A stretch of DNA of 64,000 nucleotides from a bacterium (GCA_028824015.1 JAPPFC010000017.1:1-64000); one strand, 5' to 3'. Numbered from the stretch's first letter, positions 28,025 to 37,132 are shown. The notes: generated by a model from the letters alone, not told the origin. A program made the numbers and translations.

Positions 28025-29439
28025 GCCGGAGGAGGGGGGCCAGGGTCTTCCCAGCCCTCGGCTATCGCCCATTCACGGGCGATAGCCAGCGCCTCGTGCT
28101 CCGAATAGGGGCCCTCCTCTATGCGCTTGTCCAGGAGGATTCCCATGATCTCGCCCACCTTCGGACCCGGAGATATCCCCAGATAGGACATGATCCGGTA
28201 ACCGTTGACCGGCGGGCGAAGACGCTCCAGGTCCTCCTTCTCCTTGAGTTCCGCGATACGCTGCTCCAGCTGATCGATCCGGTTCTGAATAGCAGCGGCT
28301 CGTCGCTGGTTGACGGTGGTCACATCGCAGCGAACCAGTTCGTTCAAGTCCTCCAAGAGCGGTCCGGCATCCCGTACGTAACGACGCACCGCCGAGTCCG
28401 ACCAACCCATCCTGAGCGTGTGAGGACGTAGATGCAATTCCACGAGGCGGGTTACCTTATCTATCACTGCCCGGGGATATCTCAGCTCCTCCAATCGACG
28501 GCGGGCCAACCGGGCGCCTACCACCTCGTGATGGTGGAAGCTGGCGCCCTTGGATCCGTAGGTGCGGGTGTCGGGCTTGCCGATGTCGTGGAGCAGGCAG
28601 GCCAGCCGCAACACCAGTCGCGGAGAGGACTTCTCCACCACCGCCAAGCTGTGGGCCAAGACGTCCTTGTGGCGATGGCGGGGATCCTGTTCCATCTCCA
28701 GGGAGGAGAGTTCGGGCAGGAAGTGCTCGGCCAACCCCGATCTCACCAGGCCCAACAAGGCATCGGAAGGATGGGGGGCGGTGAGCAGCTTGCTGAGTTC
28801 GTCCCTGATCCTCTCGGCCGACACTATCTGGAGACGACCCGCCATCTCGGCCACGGCCTGCAGGGTGGGCGCGGCGGGTTGGAACTCAAGCGTCGCCCAG
28901 AAGCGAAAGAGCCGGAGCATCCGCAGCGGATCGTCGGAAAAGGTCTTCTCCGGCGAGGTGGGGGTGGTGAGGACCCGCCGGGCAAGATCGGCAAGTCCCC
29001 CGAAGGGATCGACCATCTGGGCGTCGGGCACCTTGATGGCCAGGGCGTTCACCGTGAAGTCCCTCCGTTCGAGGTCATCTTCTATGGTGTTGGAGAATGA
29101 GACCTCCGGATGGCGGCTGTTGGTGCGATACACGTCTCTCCGGAAGGTGGTTATCTCGAGCGTGCTTCCCTCCTTGATGCCCGCCACTGTCCCGAAGGCC
29201 TCACCGGTGGTATAGACCTTCTCGGCCCAGCCTTCCAGGATTGCTTTGATCCGGGGCGGACGGGCGTCGGTGGCGAAGTCGTATTCACCGCCGGAGCCAG
29301 GTCTGTCCTGGGCCAGGAAGGCGTCCCGCACCGTGCCTCCCACAAGATAGAGTTGGTGCCCGAACTCGGCGAAGCGGCGGCCCAGCAGACCGGGGGTCTG
29401 CCCGGCGTCCAGCAGCCATGTCAGTCTTTCGGGTATCAC
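28021..29439 (-). CDS. cca: CCA tRNA nucleotidyltransferase / poly(A) polymerase family protein
   Basis: Adds or repairs the 3' CCA of tRNA. The nucleotidyltransferase motif LVGGTVRDAFL with the following DFATDARP metal site, the EKTFSDDPLRMLR brace and a C-terminal HD domain (LACLLHDIGKP) match the actinobacterial PcnA/CCA form. 472 residues; the start is GTG at 29439 with a weak ribosome site. In other actinobacteria this gene sits near trxB and the origin, as here. Whether it adds CCA or only A cannot be told from sequence alone; the tRNA-Ala gene in this window lacks encoded CCA, so CCA addition is needed in this cell. Confidence 0.92.
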   Translation of the reverse strand: MIPERLTWLLDAGQTPGLLGRRFAEFGHQLYLVGGTVRDAFLAQDRPGSGGEYDFATDARPPRIKAILEGWAEKVYTTGEAFGTVAGIKEGSTLEITTFRRDVYRTNSRHPEVSFSNTIEDDLERRDFTVNALAIKVPDAQMVDPFGGLADLARRVLTTPTSPEKTFSDDPLRMLRLFRFWATLEFQPAAPTLQAVAEMAGRLQIVSAERIRDELSKLLTAPHPSDALLGLVRSGLAEHFLPELSSLEMEQDPRHRHKDVLAHSLAVVEKSSPRLVLRLACLLHDIGKPDTRTYGSKGASFHHHEVVGARLARRRLEELRYPRAVIDKVTRLVELHLRPHTLRMGWSDSAVRRYVRDAGPLLEDLNELVRCDVTTVNQRRAAAIQNRIDQLEQRIAELKEKEDLERLRPPVNGYRIMSYLGISPGPKVGEIMGILLDKRIEEGPYSEHEALAIAREWAIAEGWEDPGPPPPA

Positions 29440-29474
29440 CGGCTCAATGTTGGTAGGCGTCGACCCGCATTGGC

Positions 29475-30494
29475 TCAGGGTTTTGGCCCCGACACCCGGT
29501 CGTGGATGTCCGCCAGTCTCTCCAGCGCGCGATGGCTGCCGGCAGGGGACAACTGGGTAGGAGTCGAACTCCGATAGGGCCGGCCGGCCACTCCCAGGAG
29601 CATCGCCTGGGTGGACCCGGCAATGGCGTCCAGGTCATAGCCACCTTCGAGGAAGATCAGGATCCGGCTGGAGGGAACCACTTCCAGGCACTGTTCAGCC
29701 ATGAAGTGGTAGTCGCCTTCGGCTAATCGGAGTCCTGCCAGGGGGTCCAGGTGATGAGCGTCGAATCCACAACTAACCAGAACCCAATCGGGGGCGTAAC
29801 GGCGCAGGCGTGGGATCACCATCTCCCGGAACAGCCTCCTGTACACGTCGCCACCCGTCCCGGCCGGTAGAGCCGCGTTGATCGTGTATCCCTCCCCCGG
29901 CCCCGCACCCACCCGGTCGAGAGCCCCCGTGCCCGGGTAGTAGGGCCATTGATGGGCGCTGATGTAGAACACATCGGGATCGTGTTCGAACTCCGCATCC
30001 GTTCCGTTGCCGTGATGCACATCCCAGTCGATGATTGCCACGCGGTCCCCCCGGCCCTGGAGATACCGAGCCGTTATCGCGGCGTTGTTGAACAAACAGA
30101 ACCCCATCGCCCGGTCTCGAAGAGCATGGTGACCGGGGGGGCGCACCGCCAACAGGGCCACCGAGTCCGGTTCTCCTTCGAGGATTCCGACGGCATGCGG
30201 TCCCGATCCTGCCGCGCGAACGGCCGCTTCCCACGAGTCGGGTCCCGCCGCGGTGTCAGGATCGAACCGGCCGCCTCCTGCTTCGATCACGTCACGGACA
30301 AGAGAGATATAAGCGGGAGAATGGGCCAGTTCCAAGAGGTGATCATCGGCCTCGGGCGGTTCCACCCGCTCGATCTCGAGACCTGAGGCCTCCACCCCTC
30401 GCTCGACGGCGCCCAGACGGGCCGGTCGTTCCGGGTGATGACGTCCGGCCTGGTGCCGGTAGAAAACGGGATGGGTCAAGTAAAGGACTCTCAC
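29475..30494 (-). CDS. histone deacetylase-like / acetylpolyamine amidohydrolase family protein
   Basis: A zinc hydrolase of the arginase/deacetylase fold, probably removing acetyl groups from lysines or polyamines in the cytosol. Active-site text RPPGHHA (His pair), IIDWDVHHGNGT (zinc Asp and His) and SCGFDAHHLDPL (zinc Asp) are intact. The start GTG 30494 follows GGAG by six bases; the frame stays open into the divergent gene and is rejected beyond this. 339 residues. AcuC, which can regulate acetyl-CoA synthetase by deacetylation, belongs to this family, and acsA is in this window, but a link is only a guess. Confidence 0.88.
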   Translation of the reverse strand: MRVLYLTHPVFYRHQAGRHHPERPARLGAVERGVEASGLEIERVEPPEADDHLLELAHSPAYISLVRDVIEAGGGRFDPDTAAGPDSWEAAVRAAGSGPHAVGILEGEPDSVALLAVRPPGHHALRDRAMGFCLFNNAAITARYLQGRGDRVAIIDWDVHHGNGTDAEFEHDPDVFYISAHQWPYYPGTGALDRVGAGPGEGYTINAALPAGTGGDVYRRLFREMVIPRLRRYAPDWVLVSCGFDAHHLDPLAGLRLAEGDYHFMAEQCLEVVPSSRILIFLEGGYDLDAIAGSTQAMLLGVAGRPYRSSTPTQLSPAGSHRALERLADIHDRVSGPKP

Positions 30495-30568
30495 GGTCGC
30501 TCCAGATAGTCTGGCGCGGCGCCCCTCCCCTTTGGAACCTTCGGGTCGATAATCTTCGAGTAGAACCG

Positions 30569-31924
30569 ATGCCACCCCCCCTACCCGATCGTTATCGCCT
30601 TGAGGTTCGCCTGGGCAGAATCGAGGGCGTCGAAGAGTGGCTGGCCACCGACACCGTGTTGGACCGGCCCGTGCAACTGCGGGTGCTCGGGCCCGAGACG
30701 GCCCCCGGTCTGCGGGAGGAGTACCTGCAAGCGGTGCGCCTCTCGACGGGGGCGGCTCACCCCAACCTGCTTTCCGTCTACGATGCGGGATCCGTCCCGG
30801 GGGGAGTGTTCGCCGCCTACGAGTGGACCGGGGGGGCGGCCCTGTCACACCGACTGTCGGCCGGCGCCAAGCCCAGCCCTTCCGAGTTCCAACCGAACGC
30901 CGCCGGCCTGGCGGGGGCTCTTGCAACCCTGCACGAGGCCGGGATCGTTCACGCCCGCATCAGTCCCAACACGATCTATTACTCGGTGGATCATCCGGCC
31001 AAGCTGGGAGGAGTGGGGCCGCCCAACGAGGAAAGCACCTTCACCACCGATGTAGCGCAACTGGTCGACACGCTGGAGCATTGGGCAATCGGCAAGAGCC
31101 CGCGCGGATTGCCTCTCTCCGAGTTGGTGGACGGCATTGCCCCCGCCATTGACGACATACTCTCCGACGCCGCCGCCGGACAGCTCACCTCTTCGGAGTT
31201 GGCCGCCCTCCTGGCGGCGGCGCCTGCCACCACCGCCGCCTCCTCCGAGGCTCCCGGCGCTTCCCGGGTCGGGGTGTGGCTGACCACTGCACTGATAGTG
31301 ACTGCGGTAGGGCTGGTTGGCATGGGCACCCTCCTGTCGGGCGATTCTGTTTCGCCTCCTCCTCCCCAGGAGTCAACCACCTCCCTGACAACCACCCCGC
31401 AAACGCCCACCGTAACCGCCGCAGCCCCTCCCTCGACCGTCCCCTCTCCCGAGCCGGTTACTCCTCCCGCCCCGGTACTCTCCGCACCGCCGCCCACCCT
31501 GCTGGACGTCCCGGTGGTGTTCACCCTCGACCCCTATGGGGGCGGCGGGGAAATGGACCACCGCCTGGGGTTCCTGGTGGATGGTGATCGTGACACCACC
31601 TGGCGAACCGAGCGTTACTACGATCCCCTTTCCCTGATCAAGGCGGGCGTCGGACTGGTGATGACGCCTCCTGCCGGAGCTCGACAGCTCGAGCTGTGGG
31701 GCATCACCCCGGGAACCGTCTACACCCTGTCCTGGGCGGAGTCCGCCAATGCCCCGCTGGGCGAATGGAGTCCGGTGGCCACCGGACAAACCACCTCGGG
31801 CGCCTTCTTTCTCACCTTGCCCCATCAGCCGGACGGCTCCTGGTTGTTGTGGTTCACAGAGCTGCCTTATGTGGGTCCCGAGAACTATTCCACTTCGATT
31901 GCTGAAGTCCGGTTCTGGGGATGA
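30569..31924 (+). CDS. membrane pseudokinase with extracytoplasmic discoidin-like domain (MviN/Rv3910 tail-like)
   Basis: Residues 1-220 read as a Ser/Thr-kinase fold lacking catalysis: the VALK lysine is Arg (VQLRVL), HRD is HAR (IVHARISPNTI), and DFG is missing (KLGGVG). One membrane helix follows (VWLTTALIVTAVGLVGMGTLL), then a Pro/Thr-rich spacer, then about 140 residues outside the cell resembling a galactose-binding/discoidin-like fold (FLVDGDRDTTWRTERY to the C-terminal IAEVRFWG). In mycobacteria the same order forms the C-terminal part of the lipid II flippase MviN, whose pseudokinase is phosphorylated by PknB and binds FhaA. Here no MurJ membrane part is attached or adjacent. It is followed by trxB as in the mviN-sigM-trxB neighbourhood of other actinobacteria. 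Confidence 0.75.
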   Translation: MPPPLPDRYRLEVRLGRIEGVEEWLATDTVLDRPVQLRVLGPETAPGLREEYLQAVRLSTGAAHPNLLSVYDAGSVPGGVFAAYEWTGGAALSHRLSAGAKPSPSEFQPNAAGLAGALATLHEAGIVHARISPNTIYYSVDHPAKLGGVGPPNEESTFTTDVAQLVDTLEHWAIGKSPRGLPLSELVDGIAPAIDDILSDAAAGQLTSSELAALLAAAPATTAASSEAPGASRVGVWLTTALIVTAVGLVGMGTLLSGDSVSPPPPQESTTSLTTTPQTPTVTAAAPPSTVPSPEPVTPPAPVLSAPPPTLLDVPVVFTLDPYGGGGEMDHRLGFLVDGDRDTTWRTERYYDPLSLIKAGVGLVMTPPAGARQLELWGITPGTVYTLSWAESANAPLGEWSPVATGQTTSGAFFLTLPHQPDGSWLLWFTELPYVGPENYSTSIAEVRFWG

Positions 31925-32006
31925 TAAGCTATGGTACCGATGGTTAACATAGGTCGGCATTGGTTAGGATGGGCCTCCGCCGGCTTGGTGTCCGCATGCG
32001 ACTGCG

Positions 32007-32327
32007 GTGAAGCCCGCTAGCCTCTTTCTCGCTGTGCAATTGGAAGATCTGCCCACTCGATTCGCCGATGCCCTCGAGTCGGCGGCCAGCCGGGTACGGG
32101 CCATGACCGCCGATCGGATGGAAGGCTGGATCCGGACCGCCATGTTCCTCGGGGTAGCGGCCGTGATCGGTGCGACCGGCCTGGTCTTCCTTCTGATCAC
32201 CGCTCACCGGGCGCTGGCGATCGGCCTGGGAACGGCAGGCTCCCTGGCCACCCTGGGGGGACTATTTCTGGTCGCCGGACTGTTGATATGGAACAGGGGA
32301 TCATCCCATACACGAGGTCGAGAATGA
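32007..32327 (+). CDS. small membrane protein with two transmembrane segments
   Basis: A 106-residue hypothetical protein with a soluble N-terminal helix (LPTRFADALESAASRVRAM) and two hydrophobic segments (AMFLGVAAVIGATGLVFLLI; LGGLFLVAGLLIW), similar in layout to holin-like or ATP-synthase-accessory small proteins. No function can be assigned. The stop overlaps the trxB ATG (ATGA), which supports real translation. The GTG start at 32007 has no clear ribosome site; GTG 32034 is an alternative. Confidence 0.6.
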   Translation: MKPASLFLAVQLEDLPTRFADALESAASRVRAMTADRMEGWIRTAMFLGVAAVIGATGLVFLLITAHRALAIGLGTAGSLATLGGLFLVAGLLIWNRGSSHTRGRE

Positions 32328-33259
32328 ACGACGTTCACAAAGTGCTGATTATCGGAGGCGGTCCGGCCGGCTACACCGCCGCGCTGTACGCGGCCCGAGC
32401 CGAGTTGGCGCCGATGGTGCTGGAAGGCAGCACACCCGGCGGCCAACTGATGATCACCACCGACGTGGAGAACTACCCCGGCTTTCCCGAGGGAGTGCTT
32501 GGTCCCGAGATCATGGAGAAGTTCAGGGCGCAGGCTGAACGGTTCGGCGCCCAGTTGCTCACCGAGGACGCCACCGCCGTCGACTTCTCGTCCACGCCTC
32601 TGAAAGTCGTCACCAATGGCAAGACCCACCTTTCCCACACCGTGATAATCGCTACCGGAGCCAGCGCCAAGTGGCTGGGCGTGCCAGGCGAGGAGCGGCT
32701 CACGGGACGGGGAGTCTCTGCCTGTGCAACCTGTGACGGGTTCTTCTTCAAGGACAAAGAGCTGTTGGTGGTGGGTGGAGGCGACTCCGCAATGGAGGAA
32801 TCCCTGTTCCTCACCAAGTTCGCCTCCTCCGTCACGATCGCCCACCGCCGAGACGAATTCCGCGCGTCCGCCATAATGGCGCGCCGCGCTCTGGCAAACC
32901 CCAAGATCAGGGTGACGTGGAACACCGTCGTCGAGGAGATCCACGGCGAGGACCAGGTGAACGGCGTCACCCTGGTCGACACTCTCAGTGGGGAAACCAG
33001 ACAGCAGCCGATCAATGGAGTTTTCGTAGCGATCGGCCATAGGCCCAACACCGAATTGTTCAGGGATTGGGTAGCATTGGACGAGCGCGGCTACATCACT
33101 CTCGCTGATGCAGGAGGCACGGCCACCTCCGTGCCGGGAGTATTCGCCGCGGGGGATGTGGCTGATCCGGTATACCGTCAAGCCGTCACCGCGGCTGGGA
33201 CCGGGTGCCAGGCCGCTCTTGACGCCGATCATTATCTTCAAAACACCCTCGGGCTGTAG
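32324..33259 (+). CDS. trxB: thioredoxin reductase
   Basis: FAD/NADPH enzyme that reduces thioredoxin. FAD site IIGGGPAGYTAALYAARA, redox disulfide CATC at residues 134-137, NADPH site VVGGGDSAMEE, and the C-terminal FAD motif GVFAAGDVAD are all intact. 311 residues. The start is ATG 32324; the frame is open to 32288 but the ATGA overlap and conserved MNDVHKVLIIGG favour this one. It forms an operon with trxA 31 bases later. Confidence 0.96.
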   Translation: MNDVHKVLIIGGGPAGYTAALYAARAELAPMVLEGSTPGGQLMITTDVENYPGFPEGVLGPEIMEKFRAQAERFGAQLLTEDATAVDFSSTPLKVVTNGKTHLSHTVIIATGASAKWLGVPGEERLTGRGVSACATCDGFFFKDKELLVVGGGDSAMEESLFLTKFASSVTIAHRRDEFRASAIMARRALANPKIRVTWNTVVEEIHGEDQVNGVTLVDTLSGETRQQPINGVFVAIGHRPNTELFRDWVALDERGYITLADAGGTATSVPGVFAAGDVADPVYRQAVTAAGTGCQAALDADHYLQNTLGL

Positions 33260-33290
33260 TCGGCCCGGTCAAGAAAGGAATCAACAACCG

Positions 33291-33614
33291 ATGGCGGACA
33301 ACCTTCTCACTATCACCGACCAGAATTTCCAGGACGTCATCTCGGGCGACCGGCCTGTGCTGGTCGACTTCTGGGCCGAATGGTGCGGCCCCTGCCGATT
33401 GATCGCTCCCCACCTCGAGGCGCTCGCCACAGAACATCCCGACCGGTTGGCTGTCGCCAAGCTGAACATAGACGAGAACCCTCAATCGCCCGCCAGCTAT
33501 GGCGTCATGAGTATCCCCACCCTCATCTTGTTCAAGAACGGGGCAGAAGCGCAGCGCATAGTGGGCGCGCGTCCCAAAGAGTGGCTCTATAAGAACATAA
33601 AAGAGCATCTCTGA
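33291..33614 (+). CDS. trxA: thioredoxin
   Basis: A 107-residue thioredoxin, the cytosolic disulfide reductant fed by TrxB. Active site WCGPC with Cys32 and Cys35, and cis-Pro in SIPTLILF. The start ATG 33291 is preceded by AAAGGA; an upstream in-frame stretch overlaps trxB and is not coding for this protein. Confidence 0.96.
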   Translation: MADNLLTITDQNFQDVISGDRPVLVDFWAEWCGPCRLIAPHLEALATEHPDRLAVAKLNIDENPQSPASYGVMSIPTLILFKNGAEAQRIVGARPKEWLYKNIKEHL

Positions 33615-33651
33615 GCCGCATCTGGGGGCCTGCCGCCGACCCGAGCGGCTC
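33613..33651 (+). terminator. possible stem-loop after trxA
   Basis: GAGCCGC (33613-33619) pairs with GCGGCTC (33645-33651) around an inner GGG/CCC pairing. No T-run follows, so termination is doubtful; it may only separate trxBA from cwlM expression. Confidence 0.3.
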
Positions 33652-33701
33652 CGCTCTATCCTGATGAGGCAGGGCAGTATTCTGCGATCACCAGGTAACT
33701 G

Positions 33702-34664
33702 ATGCGCCGCTATCAGCTAGGCAACTCCGGGGAGGGCGTCAGGGAGATACAGGAACGCCTCTCAGCTCTTGGTCACAATTGCGACCTGGACAGGCCGGGA
33801 GAGTTCGGAGAGGCCACCCTGGAAGCGGTGAAGGCCTTCCAGCTGACCCGAGGCCTGCCCACCACGGGAGTGGTGGGCCAGGAGTCCTGGAGGGCGCTTT
33901 ATGAAGCCGGTTACCGGCTGGGCGACCGTCTGCTCTTCCTGCGGCGGCCCATGCTGCGCGGGGACGACGTGGCTGAACTCCAGAGCCGGTTGGATGCGTT
34001 GGGGTTCGACACCGGCAAACCCGACGGCATTTTCGGTCCCCAGACGGAGCGGGGTCTGCGGGACTTCCAGTTCAACCGGGGCCTGGCGATCGATGGAATC
34101 TCCGGACCGGAGGTTATAACCGAATTGCGGTTGGTGGCGCGCGGGGAGATGCGAGCGGGTCGAGTGACCCTCCGGGAGCGGGAATGGCTCCGCTCGCGGC
34201 CATCCACCCTGGTCGGCGCCCGAATCTACTTCGACCCGGCCTGTCGGACCCAACAGGAAGCCTCGGTGAGCTGGGAGGCGGCCACCGCTGCATCGATCGC
34301 GCTTCAGCAGGGAGGCGGCACCCCCATCCTCTCCCGGGGGGTGGACAGCACCTTCCCGGAGCGGGTGCGGGCACGGCGAGCCAACCGCATGGGGGCGGAC
34401 CTGATCATCTCCTTCCAACTCTCGGGGCGCCCAACCGGCGTGATCAGCTACTTCGCCACCTCGCGGAGCCACAGCGTCGCCGGCAAATTGATCGCCTCCT
34501 GCCTGGCCAGGGCCATGGAGTTGGAAGTGGCGGGCCAGGCCACGGCCATCCTCAAGGACACGCGATCGCCGGCCGTGGTGATAGCCGTTCCCGACCTGGG
34601 CGCCGCCACCGGGGCGGCCGCGGTGGTGGGCCTCAAGCTCTTCTTCGAGACCTCGATCTCCTAA
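33702..34664 (+). CDS. cwlM: CwlM-like peptidoglycan-binding / amidase-fold protein
   Basis: 320 residues: two peptidoglycan_binding_1 repeats (ending FQLTRGLPTTG and FQFNRGLAIDG) followed by an N-acetylmuramoyl-L-alanine amidase (amidase_3) fold, with no signal peptide, as in mycobacterial CwlM beside trxBC and parB. In mycobacteria CwlM is a regulator that activates MurA when phosphorylated, not a hydrolase. In this protein the zinc-ligand regions look degenerate (IYFDPACR where a metal His would be expected, and IISFQLSG for the second site), which agrees with a regulatory role. The start ATG 33702 has a weak ribosome site. Confidence 0.85.
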   Translation: MRRYQLGNSGEGVREIQERLSALGHNCDLDRPGEFGEATLEAVKAFQLTRGLPTTGVVGQESWRALYEAGYRLGDRLLFLRRPMLRGDDVAELQSRLDALGFDTGKPDGIFGPQTERGLRDFQFNRGLAIDGISGPEVITELRLVARGEMRAGRVTLREREWLRSRPSTLVGARIYFDPACRTQQEASVSWEAATAASIALQQGGGTPILSRGVDSTFPERVRARRANRMGADLIISFQLSGRPTGVISYFATSRSHSVAGKLIASCLARAMELEVAGQATAILKDTRSPAVVIAVPDLGAATGAAAVVGLKLFFETSIS

Positions 34665-34747
34665 ATCCCCCTCGCTTCGGCCGTGTCGTTTGCGGCGGCT
34701 AAATTACAACGGTGTTATTCTATGGCTTCCCTTTCCTACCGCCGTTT

Positions 34748-34763
34748 TGTTTCACGTGAAACA
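34748..34763. other. parS: parS centromere site 1
   Basis: TGTTTCACGTGAAACA, a perfect 16-base palindrome matching the bacterial parS consensus bound by ParB. It lies just upstream of rsmG-parA-parB. Confidence 0.95.
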
Positions 34764-34810
34764 TCCGCTGAGATGGCTCCCCGGGAACCGCGCCCTGCCT
34801 CTTCCGGGAA

Positions 34811-34826
34811 TGTTCCACGTGAAACC
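34811..34826. other. parS: parS centromere site 2
   Basis: TGTTCCACGTGAAACC, one base off the perfect site, 63 bases from site 1 (start to start) and directly before the rsmG start, so ParB binding here could influence rsmG-parAB expression. Confidence 0.88.
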
Positions 34827-34834
34827 GTGACCCA

Positions 34835-35455
34835 GTGACCGACAATCCCGGGATCGCGACTGTCAGGAGAGCTGCCCGCTGGGCAGGGCTCGCCCTGGAA
34901 GCCCGCCAACTGGATCTCCTGGAAGAACTTGCGGATTGGCTCGTCGCAGAGGCGATCCCAGCGGGTGGCCTGGGGCCGGCGGAAGGGTCGATCGTGTTTT
35001 CCCGACACCTCGCCGACTCTCTTCTATTCGCCGCTCCCTGGCCCTCCGAGCAGGGGTTCCCGTCCACCATCCTTGACATAGGCGCCGGCGTGGGCCTTCC
35101 TGGCCTGCCTCTGGCCATTTCATGGCCCTCCAGCCGCGTGACCCTGCTGGAAAGGTCGCTTCGGCGAACGGACCTGGCCCGCAGGGCAGTTCGCATCCTT
35201 GGTTTGGACAACGTCGAGGTGGCCGCGACCCAACTGGGTGACTGGAAAACTCCAGCTGACCTATTGGTCTGCCGAGGGGTGACCACTCCCGACCGACTGA
35301 GGGGGGACCTGCAACGGCTCCTCTCCCCCGCAGGAGTGGCCGTGGTCGGCGGATCGCATAGCTCCGCCCCCACCTATCAGGGGTTCTCAACCCGCCAGGT
35401 CCCATCCAATATCCTTGGAAAGCCGGTTTGGCTCCTTATCATGGACAAATTATGA
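34835..35455 (+). CDS. rsmG: 16S rRNA (guanine-527-N7) methyltransferase
   Basis: SAM-dependent methyltransferase modifying G527 of 16S rRNA; loss gives low-level streptomycin resistance in other bacteria. SAM motif ILDIGAGVGLPGLPLA is clear; 206 residues. The start is GTG 34835 right after the second parS, with no strong ribosome site. The stop overlaps the parA start (ATGA). In Mycobacterium this gene follows jag; here it lies on the other side of parAB. Confidence 0.93.
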   Translation: MTDNPGIATVRRAARWAGLALEARQLDLLEELADWLVAEAIPAGGLGPAEGSIVFSRHLADSLLFAAPWPSEQGFPSTILDIGAGVGLPGLPLAISWPSSRVTLLERSLRRTDLARRAVRILGLDNVEVAATQLGDWKTPADLLVCRGVTTPDRLRGDLQRLLSPAGVAVVGGSHSSAPTYQGFSTRQVPSNILGKPVWLLIMDKL

Positions 35456-36240
35456 CCTCTGCCTTGATCGCCATCACCAACCAAAAGGGCGGCGTAGGCA
35501 AGACCACTACGTCAGTAAACCTCGGCGCCGCTTTGGCCGGCCTGGGCGAACCCGTTCTGGTACTGGATCTGGACCCCCAATCCAACGCCACCTCCGGACT
35601 GGGCATCAACCACGAAGAGGTAGCCGTCTCCATTTACGACGTGCTGCTCAAGGACACGCCTGTCGAGGACGCTATCGAACCGACCGCGGTGAGAAACCTC
35701 TATCTCTTGCCTTCTACCCGTCATCTTGTGGACGCCAACATAGAACTGGTGCCCATGATGGCCAGAGAGCAAAGGTTGCGCAATTGCCTGAGAGAAGTCG
35801 ACGGTCAGTATTCCTATGTCTTGATCGACTGTCCCCCTTCCCTGGGCCTTCTAACGGTGAATGCCCTCACTGCCGCTCGATACGTGATGATCCCCATGCA
35901 GTGCGAGCAATATGCCCTGGACGGCCTGGTGGAGTTGAGTCGCACCATCGAGATGGTCCGCTCGGCTCTCAATCCCTCCCTGGAACTCCTCGGTGTCCTC
36001 CTGACCATGATGGATGGCAGGACACGCCTCTCCAGGGAGGTATCCCAGCAGGTAAAGGACCACTTCGGCGACCGGGTCTTCCGCAGTTATATTCCTCGTA
36101 GGGTTCGACTGGCCGAGGCGGCATCCTATGGGGAGCCCATCGATGTCTTCGATCACATGAACCGGGGCGCCATCGCCTACAGGAGACTGGCCGAGGAACT
36201 CCGGGACCGTCTCAAAGCAAAGGGGGCACTGTCACAATGA
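35452..36240 (+). CDS. parA: chromosome-partitioning ATPase
   Basis: Walker-type ParA ATPase that moves ParB-parS complexes. Deviant Walker A KGGVGKTTTSVN, LDLDPQSNATSGLG and DCPPSLGLLTVNAL are intact. I choose ATG 35452, overlapping the rsmG stop, over 35428, because the conserved text starts MTSALIAITNQKGG. About 262 residues. Translationally coupled to parB. Confidence 0.96.
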   Translation: MTSALIAITNQKGGVGKTTTSVNLGAALAGLGEPVLVLDLDPQSNATSGLGINHEEVAVSIYDVLLKDTPVEDAIEPTAVRNLYLLPSTRHLVDANIELVPMMAREQRLRNCLREVDGQYSYVLIDCPPSLGLLTVNALTAARYVMIPMQCEQYALDGLVELSRTIEMVRSALNPSLELLGVLLTMMDGRTRLSREVSQQVKDHFGDRVFRSYIPRRVRLAEAASYGEPIDVFDHMNRGAIAYRRLAEELRDRLKAKGALSQ

Positions 36241-37088
36241 CCAGCCGTCGAGGAGGCCTTGGACGGGGTTTGAGCGCCTTGATTCCAACCGGCGAGCCCG
36301 CCTCCGCGTCACCCTACCGTGAAATCCCCATCAACCAGATCCGTCCCAACCCTTCTCAGCCCCGCTCGCGTCATGACGAGGAGACGCTCCGGGGCCTGGC
36401 TCGCTCCATCATTGAGGTCGGCCTGCTGCAACCCGTAGTGGTCCAGGAGACCGCCGGCGGCTACACCCTCATCTCCGGAGAACGTCGCTGGCGGGCGGCT
36501 CAACTGGCAGGCCTCCAGAGTATCCCCGCCATACTTCGCCAGGCTGACGAGACAGGCGCCCTCACGCAGGCGCTAATCGAGAATCTCCAACGAGAGGACT
36601 TGACGCCGTTGGAGGAGGCCTCTGCCTACCGGAACCTCATCGACCAACACGGTCTCACTCAGCAGGAGGTAGCCCACCGGGTTGGGAAAGGACGGGCAAC
36701 GGTGGCCAATAGCATCCGGCTCCTGCGCCTGCCGCCGCCCATTCTCGAGTTGCTGGAAACCGGGCAACTCACCGCCGGGCATGCGCGGGCTCTCCTCTCG
36801 GTGTCGGACCCGAAATACGCCACCCACATCGCGAAACGGGCGGTGGCGGAGGGATGGACGGTCCGCCAGGTTGAAGAGGCGGTCCATGCGCGGTCCCCGC
36901 GCAAACGAACCTCCCGCGCCGCCAGGGCCCCCCGGCCCGCTCAGATCGTCGAGTTGGAGACCAGGCTCGCCGACCAGTTGGGTCTCCCCGTCTCCATCAG
37001 CTACGGGAACCAGAAGGGGAGCGTTAAGGTCGGGTACAACTCGATTGACGACTTGCAACGGGTCTTCGCCAAGCTGATCGCCCCCTGA
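36237..37088 (+). CDS. parB: chromosome-partitioning protein ParB
   Basis: DNA-binding CTPase that loads at parS and spreads. N-terminal domain with GERRWRAAQLAG and the arginine-rich ENLQREDLTPLEEA, then helix-turn-helix (LTQQEVAHRVGKGRATVANSI) and C-terminal dimer domain. 283 residues; starts with an ATGA overlap on parA. Converges with jag. Confidence 0.96.
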   Translation: MTSRRGGLGRGLSALIPTGEPASASPYREIPINQIRPNPSQPRSRHDEETLRGLARSIIEVGLLQPVVVQETAGGYTLISGERRWRAAQLAGLQSIPAILRQADETGALTQALIENLQREDLTPLEEASAYRNLIDQHGLTQQEVAHRVGKGRATVANSIRLLRLPPPILELLETGQLTAGHARALLSVSDPKYATHIAKRAVAEGWTVRQVEEAVHARSPRKRTSRAARAPRPAQIVELETRLADQLGLPVSISYGNQKGSVKVGYNSIDDLQRVFAKLIAP

Positions 37089-37132
37089 TCTCGGGAGAGA
37101 AGCCGCCGCCTTCAATCGCAACGCTGGTTGGT

